A DNA stretch of 64,000 bases from CALKJU01 sp035326425 (GTDB lineage Bacteria > Pseudomonadota > Alphaproteobacteria > Geminicoccales > Geminicoccaceae). Made by a program: the position numbers and the translations under genes. Location of the stretch: positions 1 through 64,000 of the forward strand of contig DAOLFG010000017.1 in NCBI GenBank assembly GCA_035326425.1. The letters run 5' to 3'. The notes below the pieces were generated by a model. It ran no database searches, was not told the DNA's origin, and worked only from the letters and a program-made list of their open reading frames with translations. Of the stretch, positions 25,429 to 33,331 are shown one piece after another. Each line of letters begins with the position of its first letter. Within the stretch, counting starts at the first letter, position 1.

Positions 25429-26426
25429 GGCGCCCTTGCCGCCCCGAGCCGGGCGACGAGCGCCCGTGGCCAGCCGAGCAGGCGGTCGCGGCCGACCATG
25501 ACGACGACGACCAGGAACAGGCCGATCCAGAACAGCCAGTATTGCGGCGTCAGCGCCGAGATCCAGTCGTGCATCACCTTGAAGACGACGGCGCCGAACA
25601 GGCCGCCGTAGAGGTAGCCGCTGCCGCCCAGCACCAGCACCAGCAGGCCGTCGGCCGAGCGGTGGAAGGCCAGCACGTCGAGCGAGACGAACTGGGTGGT
25701 CTGCGCCAGCAGCGCGCCGGCGAGCCCGGCATAGATCGCGGCCACGGTGTAGACCGCGACCAGCCGGCGCTCGGGCTGGATGCCGATCGACGAGGCGCGC
25801 AAGGGGTTGCCCTTGATGGCGCGCAAGGACAGGCCGAACGGCGAGCGGACCAGCCGGCGCGCCGCCAGCGTCGCCAGGAACAGCACGGCCAAGCTGTAGA
25901 GATAGGCGGTGCGGCCCCACAGGTCGAACTCGAACAGGCCCAGCACCGGCCCCACCGTCATGCCGGTGAGGCCGTCGGCACCGCCGGTGAGCCAGGCCAC
26001 GCGGTTGGCCAGCTCATAGAGCATCAGCGCCACGCCCAGCGTGATCATCAGCCGTGTGAGATCGGAGCCGCGCAGCACCAGGAAGCTGGTGGCGAAGCCC
26101 AGGATGCCGGCGGCGAGGGCGCTGGCGAGCAGCCCCGGCACCGGATCGGGCGAGACGTGGATCGCGAACAGGCCGGCCGCGTAGGCGCCGAAGCCGAAGA
26201 ACGCCGCATGGCCCAGCGAGACGATACCGGCGTAGCCGAGCAGCAGGTCGAGCGACAGCGCGAACAGCGCCAGGATGGCGATGTCGTTGAGCAGCAGGAG
26301 CTTGGAGGGCAGCAGGAAGCAGCTCGCCAATGCCAGCGCCCAGAAGGCCAGCTCCCAGGGCCGCCAGGATCCGGCGCGGGCGAGCGGTGCCGTGGCGTCG
26401 GACGCGCCGCCCGGTGCCGCGGTCAT
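25425..26426 (-). CDS. livM: branched-chain amino acid-type ABC permease LivM
   Basis: Inner-membrane permease of 333 residues with many hydrophobic segments and the family core GYAGIVSLGHAAFFGFGAYA, plus SPFGLSLRAIKGNPLRASSI. It overlaps livH by 4 bp at its start (ATGA) and livG by 4 bp at its end. With LivH it forms the membrane channel. Confidence 0.92.
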   Translation of the reverse strand: MTAAPGGASDATAPLARAGSWRPWELAFWALALASCFLLPSKLLLLNDIAILALFALSLDLLLGYAGIVSLGHAAFFGFGAYAAGLFAIHVSPDPVPGLLASALAAGILGFATSFLVLRGSDLTRLMITLGVALMLYELANRVAWLTGGADGLTGMTVGPVLGLFEFDLWGRTAYLYSLAVLFLATLAARRLVRSPFGLSLRAIKGNPLRASSIGIQPERRLVAVYTVAAIYAGLAGALLAQTTQFVSLDVLAFHRSADGLLVLVLGGSGYLYGGLFGAVVFKVMHDWISALTPQYWLFWIGLFLVVVVMVGRDRLLGWPRALVARLGAARAP

Positions 26427-27283
26427 CGCCCGCCCTCGCGGGAGACGAGGCCGTAGGGCCGCCAGAGCAGCAGCGCCACGGTGACGAAGTAGATGATGAA
26501 GGCCCCGACCTGCGGCAGCCAGTATTTGCCGGCGACGTCGGCGACGCCGAGGATCAGCGAGGCCAGGAACGGCCCGGTCATGCCGCTGGTGCCGCCGACG
26601 GTGACGACGATCAGGAAGTAGATCATGAACTTGACGGGAAAGGTCGGGTCGAGCGTCAGCATGTCGGCACCCAGCGCCCCACCGAGGCCGGCGAGGCCCG
26701 AGCCCACCGCGAAGGTGATGGTGAACACCCGGCCGACCGGGATGCCGAGCCCGCGCGCCACGCGGCGGTCGTCCACGGCGGCGCGGAGCTGGCTGCCGAA
26801 GCGGGTGCGGGTGATAGCGAGCTGGATCGAGACGACGATGAGCGCGCAGATGACGATGATGAACAGCCTATAGATGCCGATGCTGGCCCCCAGCACCTCG
26901 AACCGGCCCTGCAAGGCCGGCGGCAGCTGCAGGATCTGCTGCTGGGCGCCCATGAAGTAGTCGACGGCGGCCGTGGCCATGAAGACGAGGCCGATCGAGA
27001 ACAGCACCTGGTCGAGATGGCTGCGGGCGTAGAGGTGGCGATAGAGCAGCCGCTCCAGCACGACGCCGAGCGTTGCCGTGACCAGCAGGGCGGCAGCGAG
27101 GCAGACGAAGAACGAGACGCCGAAGCGGCCCGTCAGGATGACGGTGAGATAGCCGCCGGCCATGGCGAAGGCGCCATGCGCCAGGTTCACGAAGTTCATG
27201 AGCCCCAGCGTCACGGCGAGGCCGCAGGCGAGCACGAACAGCAGCATGCCGAAGGCGACCCCGTCGAACAGGATCGTCAGCAT
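26423..27283 (-). CDS. livH: branched-chain amino acid-type ABC permease LivH
   Basis: Inner-membrane permease of 286 residues; it begins ILFDGVAFGMLLFVLACGLA and has the typical VTLGLMNFVNLAHGAFAMAG motif. It starts 46 nt after the livK stop, and a strong hairpin (27291-27324) occupies that gap. Membrane channel partner of LivM. Confidence 0.92.
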   Translation of the reverse strand: MLTILFDGVAFGMLLFVLACGLAVTLGLMNFVNLAHGAFAMAGGYLTVILTGRFGVSFFVCLAAALLVTATLGVVLERLLYRHLYARSHLDQVLFSIGLVFMATAAVDYFMGAQQQILQLPPALQGRFEVLGASIGIYRLFIIVICALIVVSIQLAITRTRFGSQLRAAVDDRRVARGLGIPVGRVFTITFAVGSGLAGLGGALGADMLTLDPTFPVKFMIYFLIVVTVGGTSGMTGPFLASLILGVADVAGKYWLPQVGAFIIYFVTVALLLWRPYGLVSREGGR

Positions 27284-27290
27284 GGGCTTG

Positions 27291-27324
27291 CGCCGCAGCG
27301 CCGGCCGCCGACAGCGCTGCGGCG
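27291..27324 (-). repeat. intercistronic hairpin between livK and livH
   Basis: CGCCGCAGCG (27291-27300) and CGCTGCGGCG (27315-27324) form a perfect 10-bp stem, 11 bp with the next C-G pair, and a 12-nt loop. It begins 5 nt after the livK stop codon. No T-run follows, so it more likely stabilises the livK 3' end or attenuates transcription than fully terminates. Confidence 0.7.
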
Positions 27325-27329
27325 GCGGC

Positions 27330-28502
27330 TCAGTGCGCTTCCTTCACCGGATCCTTCACCGCCTCGACGGCGTCGAACTCGACATTGTAGAGCTGGCCGT
27401 CGACCCGCTCGACCTCGCGGAAGTAGATGTTCTGCACGATGTCGCGGGTGCGGGGGTCGATGGCGACCGGGCCGCGCGGGCTGGTCCACTTCGCCTGCTT
27501 CATCGCCTCGATCAGCTTGTCGCCGTCGGGATCGCCGCCGGTGGCCTTCAGGGCGTCGTAGATCAGCCGCATGCCGTCATAGCCGCCGACGCCCATGAAG
27601 TTCGGCCGCATGCCCTTGTTCGCCGCCTCGAAGGCCTCGACGAAAGCCTTGTTCTCCGGTGAATCGTGCGCCGCCGAGTAATGGTGCGTCGTGATGGTGC
27701 CGAGCGCCACGTCGCCCATGGCGTCGAGGATGTCGTCGTCGGTGACGTCGCCGGTGCCGATGAGCCTGATGCCGGCCTCGGCGAGGCCGCGCTCCTTGAA
27801 CTGCTTCATGAAGGCCGAGCCGATGCCGGCGGGCACGAACACGAACACCGCCGACGGCTTCAGGTCCCTCACCCGCTGGAGGAACGGCGCGAAGTCGGGA
27901 TTGGCCACCGGCACACGGATCGATTCCAGCACCTTGCCGCCGGCGGCCGTGAACCTGGTGGTGAAGGCCGTCTCGGCATCGACGCCGGGCGCGTAGTCGG
28001 AGACGACGGTCACCACCGACTCGATGCCGTTCTTCGCCGCCCACTCCGCCAGCGGCACGGTGGCCTGCGGCAGGGTGAAGGAGGTGCGGGCGATGTAGGG
28101 CGAGCGCTCGGTGATGACCGAGGTGGCGGCCGCCATCACCACCATCGGCACCTTGGCCTGGGTGGCGAGCGGAGCCGCGGCGAAGGCCAGCGGCGTCAGG
28201 CCGAAGCCGGCCAGCATCGAGACCTCGTCGTTGACGATCAGCTCCTGGGCGATGCGCTTGGTCTGGTCGGCGACGCCGCCGTCGTCCTTCAGGATCAGCT
28301 CGATCTTCCTGCCGGCCACCGTGTCGCCATTCTGCGCCATGAACAGCCGGGCGGCCGCCTCGACCTGGCGGCCGGTGGATGCGAAGGGCCCGGTCATCGG
28401 CAGGATCAGGCCGATCCTCAGGGCGTCCTCGGCACGCAGGGCCGTCGGCAGAGCGACGGTGCCGGCCAGCAGTGAAGCCACCAGCACGGTGCGACGGTTC
28501 AT
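27330..28502 (-). CDS. ABC substrate-binding protein, LivK-like (type I periplasmic fold)
   Basis: Periplasmic binding protein of 390 residues. Signal peptide MNRRTVLVASLLAGTVALP, cleavage near LRAED, then the family start LRIGLILPMTGPFASTGRQV. ATG 28502 is chosen because the signal peptide begins there. It is the first gene of the importer operon, so it should be made in excess over the membrane parts. The ligand is not evident; the MetE-like enzyme at the operon end hints at a methylated or sulfur compound. Confidence 0.88.
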   Translation of the reverse strand: MNRRTVLVASLLAGTVALPTALRAEDALRIGLILPMTGPFASTGRQVEAAARLFMAQNGDTVAGRKIELILKDDGGVADQTKRIAQELIVNDEVSMLAGFGLTPLAFAAAPLATQAKVPMVVMAAATSVITERSPYIARTSFTLPQATVPLAEWAAKNGIESVVTVVSDYAPGVDAETAFTTRFTAAGGKVLESIRVPVANPDFAPFLQRVRDLKPSAVFVFVPAGIGSAFMKQFKERGLAEAGIRLIGTGDVTDDDILDAMGDVALGTITTHHYSAAHDSPENKAFVEAFEAANKGMRPNFMGVGGYDGMRLIYDALKATGGDPDGDKLIEAMKQAKWTSPRGPVAIDPRTRDIVQNIYFREVERVDGQLYNVEFDAVEAVKDPVKEAH

Positions 28503-28807
28503 TCTTGCTCTCCCCGATCTCCGACAGGCTCGGTATCCGGCCTCGTGCCGACGACAATAACGTGCCCCGGCGGCCGCGCCAGAGGCGCGGCCGAGCGACC
28601 CCGACGGGACATCTCCGGGATACTCCGCCCAACAGCGCGCCACGCTGCCCAACGGCCCGCCAGCCGTCGGCATCGGCCTGTCCGACATCGCAGCGTTTCC
28701 TCGCGGACGTGCATGCAACGCTTGGTAGGCCTCGCTCCTGTCATGCCCCGGCGACGATGGACAGGCTGGAACGCTTCGTGCATCCCTCCCCGCGCGGAGT
28801 GAGACAG
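28503..28807. other. divergent intergenic region with a GC-rich hairpin
   Basis: These 305 bp separate the divergent livK-type operon (minus) and the ATP-grasp/Alpha-E gene (plus) and must hold both promoters. The clearest element is the perfect inverted repeat at 28571-28593. A Shine-Dalgarno GGAG (28796-28799) precedes the plus-strand gene. I could not assign -35/-10 boxes with confidence and see no small gene. Confidence 0.5.
28571..28593. repeat. perfect 10-bp inverted repeat in the livK leader
   Basis: CGGCCGCGCC, a 3-nt AGA spacer, and GGCGCGGCCG. It lies 69 bp upstream of the livK-like start. It can form a very stable stem in the leader RNA or be a protein-binding dyad; no T-run follows on either strand. 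Confidence 0.65.
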
Positions 28808-31393
28808 ATGGCAATTGCAGGCGAGGCGGTCGAGGCCGTCGTCGGGCCGAAGCGCGAGCCGACCAAGATCGAGGCGCTGCTCGGGCCCTATGCGGGGCGG
28901 CTCGGCGGCTACGACGAGATGATGGCCGCCGACGGCAGCGTGCGGCCGCACTGGCAGCGTTTCGTCGACGGCTGGGCGGCGATGGGCCACCAGGGCCGGC
29001 AGACCGCCGCCGACAGCACCCGCCGGCTGCTGCGCGAGAGCGGCATCGCCTTCAACGTCTATGCCGATCCCGACGACAGGGCGCACGCCTGGCGGCTCGA
29101 TCTCGTGCCGGTCCTGCTGCACGAGCAGGAATGGCGCGGCATCGAGCGCGGCCTGCTGCAGCGCGCCCGGCTGGTCGAGGCGGTGCTGCAGGACCTCTAC
29201 AGCGACGCCAAGCTGCTGCGCGACGGCCTGCTGCCGCCGGCGCTGGCGCTGGGCAGCGCCGAGTTCCTGCGGCCGGCGGCGCGGGCGCGCAAGACCGGCG
29301 TGCCGCTGCTCGTCACCTATGCCTGCGACATCGCCCGCACCGCCGACGGCAGCTGGCGGGTGCTGGCCGACGAGACCGACATCGCCATCGGCAACGGCTA
29401 CCTGCTGGCCTCGCGGGTGGCACTGAGCCAGGGCCTGGGCGAGCTGTTCATCGACTGCCACACCCGGCGGCTGGCCGGCCACTACATGGCCCTGCAGCAG
29501 AGCCTGCAGCAGGCCAACGCGCGCGGCGACGGGCGCATCGCGCTGCTGAGCGCCGGCGAGCACAATCCCTCCTATTTCAGCAACGCCTATCTCTCGCGCT
29601 ATCTCGGCTACACCCTGGTCGAGAGCGGCGACCTGACGGTGCGCGACAACAGCGTGTTCCTGAAGACCCTGGACGGACTGCAGCGGGTCTCGACCATCGT
29701 CCGCAAGGTGCCGGGGCGCTGGTGCGATCCGCTGCTGCTGTCGGCGAGGGGACATCTGGGCGTGCCGGGGCTGGCCCAGGCCGCACGGATGGGCCGGGTG
29801 GTCGTCGCCAATGCGCTGGGCACCGGGCTGGTCCACAACCGGGCGCTGGCGCCGTTCGCCCGGCGCCTGTGCAAGCGCCTGCTCGGCGAGGACCTGCTGC
29901 TCGAGGACGCGCCGACGCTGTGGCTGGGCGACCGCAAGATGCGGCAGGCGGCGATGGCGCGGCTGGGGGAGCTGCGCATCGGCGAGGCGACCCAGCGCAA
30001 CGATCCGGGCGAGGAGGCGCCCAGCACCGACGGCAGGGCGCTGGTCGGCGAGCGGCTCGAGCAGTTCAAGGCCGAGCTGCGCCACAACGCCCACCGCCTG
30101 GTGGCGCAGGAGCCGATCCGGCTCGCCACCACGCCGTCGTTCGACGGCAGCGGCCTGGTGCCGACGCCGTTCGCCATCCGCACCTATGTCGCGATCAGCG
30201 AGAGCGGCTACAGCGTGCTGCCCGGCGGCCTCGTCCGGCTGGCCGGCGGCCCCACCACCGTCGGCCTGCCCAATGGCTTCGGCAGCAAGGATCTGTGGAT
30301 CGTCGGCGATGCTGCCGAGCCGCAGCAGCCCAGCCTGATGCGGGCCAACATGGCCGAGGTCCACCTGCGCCGCACCGGCCGGGACCTGTTGTCGCGCACC
30401 GCCGACAACCTGTTCTGGCTCGGCCGCTACGCCGAGCGCACCGAGGGCACGATGCGCATGCTGCGCGCCGTGCTGGCGCGGCTGCTCGAGGATTCCCGCC
30501 CGGAGGCCCAGCCGGCGCTCTTGCAGCGGCTGATGGACATCGCCCTCAAGAAGGGCCCCGGCATGCCGCTGCCCGAGCGCGGCAACCGCTCGATGCGATC
30601 ACTGGAAGAGCAGATCACCGCCGTGATGTTCCAGGCCGGCCGGCCCTACGGCATCCGCAACTGCCTGGACGACGTCCACCGCACCGCGACGCTGGCGCGC
30701 GACCAGATCAGCCACGACGCCTGGCGGATGCTGAACGCGCTGCACATCGACCGCCGCTGGCGCGAGCCCAAGGGGCGGATCATCGCCGCCCAGGCGCTCG
30801 AGCTGCTCGACGAGGGCGTGCGCTACCTCAACGCCTTCTCCGGCACCGAATCGGAGAACATGACCCGCAACTTCGCGTGGCGGTTCCTCGAGATGGGCAG
30901 GCGGCTGGAGCGGGCCAGCCATCTGGTCGGGCTGACCCGCAGCCTCGTGCTGCAGTCGCGCGATCCCGAGAACGACGGCAGCCTGCGCCTACTGCTGGAG
31001 CTCGGCGACAGCTTCATGACCTACCGCTCGCGCTACGTGATGACGCCGCTGCTGGCGCCGGTGCTCGACCTGCTGCTGCTGGACGAGACCAATCCGCGCT
31101 CGCTGGCCTTCCAGCTCGTCGAGATCGACGGCCATTTCGGGCATCTGCCCAACGAGGGTCCGCATCGCACCGCCGAGCAGCGCCTGGTGCTGAAGCTGCT
31201 GACGGAGCTACGCCTCGCCGACGTGCCGTCGCTGCTGCGCGCCGGCACCGAGGGCGATTCTGCGCTCGAGGGCCTGCTCGACCGGACGGCCAAGGCGCTG
31301 CCCGAGCTGTCCGAGATCATCGCCCGCAACCATTTCGCCCACGCCGAGACGCCGGTCGTGACGCTCGCCATGCGCCGTCGGGAACAGCCATGA
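28808..31393 (+). CDS. circularly permuted ATP-grasp / Alpha-E fusion protein
   Basis: A cytosolic 861-residue protein. The first half (to about residue 500) is a circularly permuted ATP-grasp domain of the DUF404/DUF407 type (LVTYACDIARTADGSWRVLA, RYLGYTLVESGDLTVRD, EPIRLATTPSFDGSGL, PGGLVRLAG). From about residue 520 it continues into an Alpha-E (DUF403) helical domain starting LLSRTADNLFWLGRYAERTE. Such proteins are predicted amide- or peptide-bond-forming enzymes. Here the two, often separate, genes are fused. ATG 28808 has GGAG 8 nt upstream; in-frame ATGs further upstream lack one. It overlaps the transglutaminase-like gene (ATGA). The product is unknown. Confidence 0.88.
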   Translation: MAIAGEAVEAVVGPKREPTKIEALLGPYAGRLGGYDEMMAADGSVRPHWQRFVDGWAAMGHQGRQTAADSTRRLLRESGIAFNVYADPDDRAHAWRLDLVPVLLHEQEWRGIERGLLQRARLVEAVLQDLYSDAKLLRDGLLPPALALGSAEFLRPAARARKTGVPLLVTYACDIARTADGSWRVLADETDIAIGNGYLLASRVALSQGLGELFIDCHTRRLAGHYMALQQSLQQANARGDGRIALLSAGEHNPSYFSNAYLSRYLGYTLVESGDLTVRDNSVFLKTLDGLQRVSTIVRKVPGRWCDPLLLSARGHLGVPGLAQAARMGRVVVANALGTGLVHNRALAPFARRLCKRLLGEDLLLEDAPTLWLGDRKMRQAAMARLGELRIGEATQRNDPGEEAPSTDGRALVGERLEQFKAELRHNAHRLVAQEPIRLATTPSFDGSGLVPTPFAIRTYVAISESGYSVLPGGLVRLAGGPTTVGLPNGFGSKDLWIVGDAAEPQQPSLMRANMAEVHLRRTGRDLLSRTADNLFWLGRYAERTEGTMRMLRAVLARLLEDSRPEAQPALLQRLMDIALKKGPGMPLPERGNRSMRSLEEQITAVMFQAGRPYGIRNCLDDVHRTATLARDQISHDAWRMLNALHIDRRWREPKGRIIAAQALELLDEGVRYLNAFSGTESENMTRNFAWRFLEMGRRLERASHLVGLTRSLVLQSRDPENDGSLRLLLELGDSFMTYRSRYVMTPLLAPVLDLLLLDETNPRSLAFQLVEIDGHFGHLPNEGPHRTAEQRLVLKLLTELRLADVPSLLRAGTEGDSALEGLLDRTAKALPELSEIIARNHFAHAETPVVTLAMRRREQP

Positions 31394-32271
31394 TCTACGA
31401 GGTGAGCCACCGCACGGTCTACAAGTACGACCACTCGGTCTCGATCTCGCATCACGTGCTGCACATGCTGCCGCGCCAGTGCCGGCACCAGCTCGCCGGC
31501 GACACCGCGCTCGAGGTGGTTCCGGCGCCGAGCGTCCGGCAGGACGACGTCGACTATTTCGGCAATCCGATCACCTTCCTGACCATCCAGCACAGCCACA
31601 AGGAGCTGACGCTGCATGCGCTGAGCTTCATGGAGGTGAAGCCGCCCAACGTGCCCGACCCGCTGGCCACGCCGCCCTGGGACGACGTGGCGGCGGTGCT
31701 CGACGAGGATCGCTCGCCCGAGACGCTGGACGCGCTGCAGTACCGCTTCACCTCGCCCTACACGCCGATCGACCCCGATCTCGAGGCCTATGCCAGGGCC
31801 TCGTTCCAGCGGCGGCGGCCGGTGCTCGACGCCGCGGTCGAGCTGACGCACCGGATCAACCGCGACTTCGTCTACGATCCCGAGGCGACGACCGTGGCGA
31901 CCCCGATCGCCGAGGTCTTCCGCATCCGGCGCGGCGTGTGCCAGGACTTCGCCCATGTCCAGCTGGCCTGCCTGCGCAGCCTGGGCCTCGCCGCCCGCTA
32001 TGTCAGCGGCTACCTGCTGACCCATCCGCCGGAGGGCAAGGAGAAGCTGACCGGTGCGGACGCCAGCCATGCCTGGGTGTCGATCTGGGTGCCGGGACAT
32101 GGCTGGATCGACCTCGACCCGACCAACGACATGATCCCCGAGGACGAGCACATCACGCTGGCCTGGGGCCGCGACTATGGCGACGTCAGCCCGGTCCAGG
32201 GCGTGATGTTCGGCGGCGGCGAGCATACGGTGAGCGTGGCCGTGGACGTGACGCGGCTGGACACCGTCTAG
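31390..32271 (+). CDS. transglutaminase-like cysteine peptidase family protein
   Basis: A 293-residue protein with an N-terminal beta domain (MIYEVSHRTVYKYDHSVS) and a transglutaminase core whose triad is visible: C184 in RGVCQDFAHV, H227 in ASHAWVSIW and D243 in DLDPTND. No signal peptide, so it is probably cytosolic. Genes of this kind regularly follow Alpha-E/ATP-grasp genes and are predicted to make or cut an unusual peptide. It overlaps the fusion gene by 4 bp, so both are one operon. A proteasome-like Anbu gene, often the next partner, is absent. Confidence 0.9.
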   Translation: MIYEVSHRTVYKYDHSVSISHHVLHMLPRQCRHQLAGDTALEVVPAPSVRQDDVDYFGNPITFLTIQHSHKELTLHALSFMEVKPPNVPDPLATPPWDDVAAVLDEDRSPETLDALQYRFTSPYTPIDPDLEAYARASFQRRRPVLDAAVELTHRINRDFVYDPEATTVATPIAEVFRIRRGVCQDFAHVQLACLRSLGLAARYVSGYLLTHPPEGKEKLTGADASHAWVSIWVPGHGWIDLDPTNDMIPEDEHITLAWGRDYGDVSPVQGVMFGGGEHTVSVAVDVTRLDTV

Positions 32272-32295
32272 GCCTGCACGACCGGGCACTCCCCA

Positions 32296-32318
32296 GGCCC
32301 CGGCAGCAGCCGGGCCCC
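32296..32318. terminator. possible hairpin between convergent genes
   Basis: GGCCCCGGC, a 4-nt loop and GCCGGGCCCC can pair with one bulged base. It lies between the transglutaminase-like gene and the convergent lipoprotein gene, where a terminator is expected. No T-run; low certainty. Confidence 0.3.
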
Positions 32319-32336
32319 GGAGGCGGGATCCCTTCC

Positions 32337-33161
32337 CTACTGGCCCATCTTCAGCGTGCCGCCGCGGCCGAGCCCGCCCTTGACGGTCTGGGCCTCGTAG
32401 TTGCGCAGGGCGACGACGAGCTTGTTGTAGGCATCGACGAAGGCCGCGACCGTGGCCTTGCCCTCGGGGGTCTTGGTATAGGCGCCAAGCCCGCCGGCGA
32501 CCGGGCCGGCGAAGCCGGCGATCGCGGCACCCAGGTCGGACGCCGAGGCGCTGCCCTCGGAAGCGGCGATCTGCGCCTCCTCGCGGATGCTGACCAGCGT
32601 CAGGTTGACGGTAGTGTGGCTCTGCCTCATCAGCGCGCCGCCGACCGCGGCGCCCACCGAGCCCAACAGCCCGCCCACGGCTCCCCCCAGCCCGCCGGCA
32701 TCGGAATCGGCGAACAGGATCGACGGTTCCAGGAAGTAGTCCGAGGCGATCGCCTGACCCTTCTGGTAGTTGCTGCCGGCACGGAACTCACCGGAATCGC
32801 GGGTACGCGACTTGATCGTGCCGATACGGTCGGTGAGGCGCTGGTTTCCGGCGGCCGTCACCACGAAGCAGTTCGACTGCTGCACGATGGTACGGATCAT
32901 CGGCTCGATGTCGGTGATCTGGGTGCGGCTGTAGAAGCTGTGCCACCAATACTGCTCGCGACCATCGTCGACCGCCAATGTCCCGAGCGTCTCACTGCAA
33001 CGCTCCAGGGAGGGATCGGCGCCGGCGCTGGCCGCACCGGCAGCAGCGCCGGTGACCGCCGTTCCGCCGGTCCCCTGAGAGACCGAGCCGCCGGGCGTGA
33101 TGCATGAGGCAAGCAACAGGCAGCCGACGACAACCGAAGGTGCCCTGCAGCGATTCGTCAT
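32337..33161 (-). CDS. CsgG/HfaB-like outer membrane lipoprotein (tentative)
   Basis: A 274-residue protein with a lipoprotein signal (CLLLASC, lipid-accepting Cys20). The middle resembles CsgG-family secretion channels: IEPMIRTIVQQSNCFVVT, a basic stretch, GSNYQKGQAIASDYFLEPSI, a Gly-rich segment and VNLTLVSIREEAQIAASEG. CsgG-type lipoproteins form outer-membrane pores for curli or anchor holdfasts. No curli subunit gene is nearby. The gene is divergent from a Sel1-repeat lipoprotein and both may serve an envelope process. The CsgG assignment rests on pattern likeness and needs a profile search. Confidence 0.62.
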   Translation of the reverse strand: MTNRCRAPSVVVGCLLLASCITPGGSVSQGTGGTAVTGAAAGAASAGADPSLERCSETLGTLAVDDGREQYWWHSFYSRTQITDIEPMIRTIVQQSNCFVVTAAGNQRLTDRIGTIKSRTRDSGEFRAGSNYQKGQAIASDYFLEPSILFADSDAGGLGGAVGGLLGSVGAAVGGALMRQSHTTVNLTLVSIREEAQIAASEGSASASDLGAAIAGFAGPVAGGLGAYTKTPEGKATVAAFVDAYNKLVVALRNYEAQTVKGGLGRGGTLKMGQ

Positions 33162-33265
33162 TTGGCAGCTATCCCAACTGTTACCAATCCGCGCGGTTTC
33201 AGATCACCAAATCGAGCATCCACTCTCAAGTGCTCATGTGACCGCCATGCCAGGGGCTCGCGGTA

Positions 33266-33284
33266 CAGCATATTGACATATGCT
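33266..33284. promoter_or_regulatory. palindrome in divergent lipoprotein promoter
   Basis: CAGCATAT-TGAC-ATATGCTG is a perfect 8-bp inverted repeat in an AT-rich island between the two divergent lipoprotein genes. It contains TTGACA (33273-33278), which can be a -35 element for the plus-strand gene. The position suits an operator controlling both genes. Confidence 0.55.
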
Positions 33285-33331
33285 GGTTTTGTCTAGAGCT
33301 TAACCGCCAAACTCCGCCTCGGGTTGATAGC

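Noticed and set aside
29131..31389. Long plus-strand extension upstream of the transglutaminase-like gene
   Set aside because: It is the +1 frame of the ATP-grasp/Alpha-E gene; the real start is ATG 31390.
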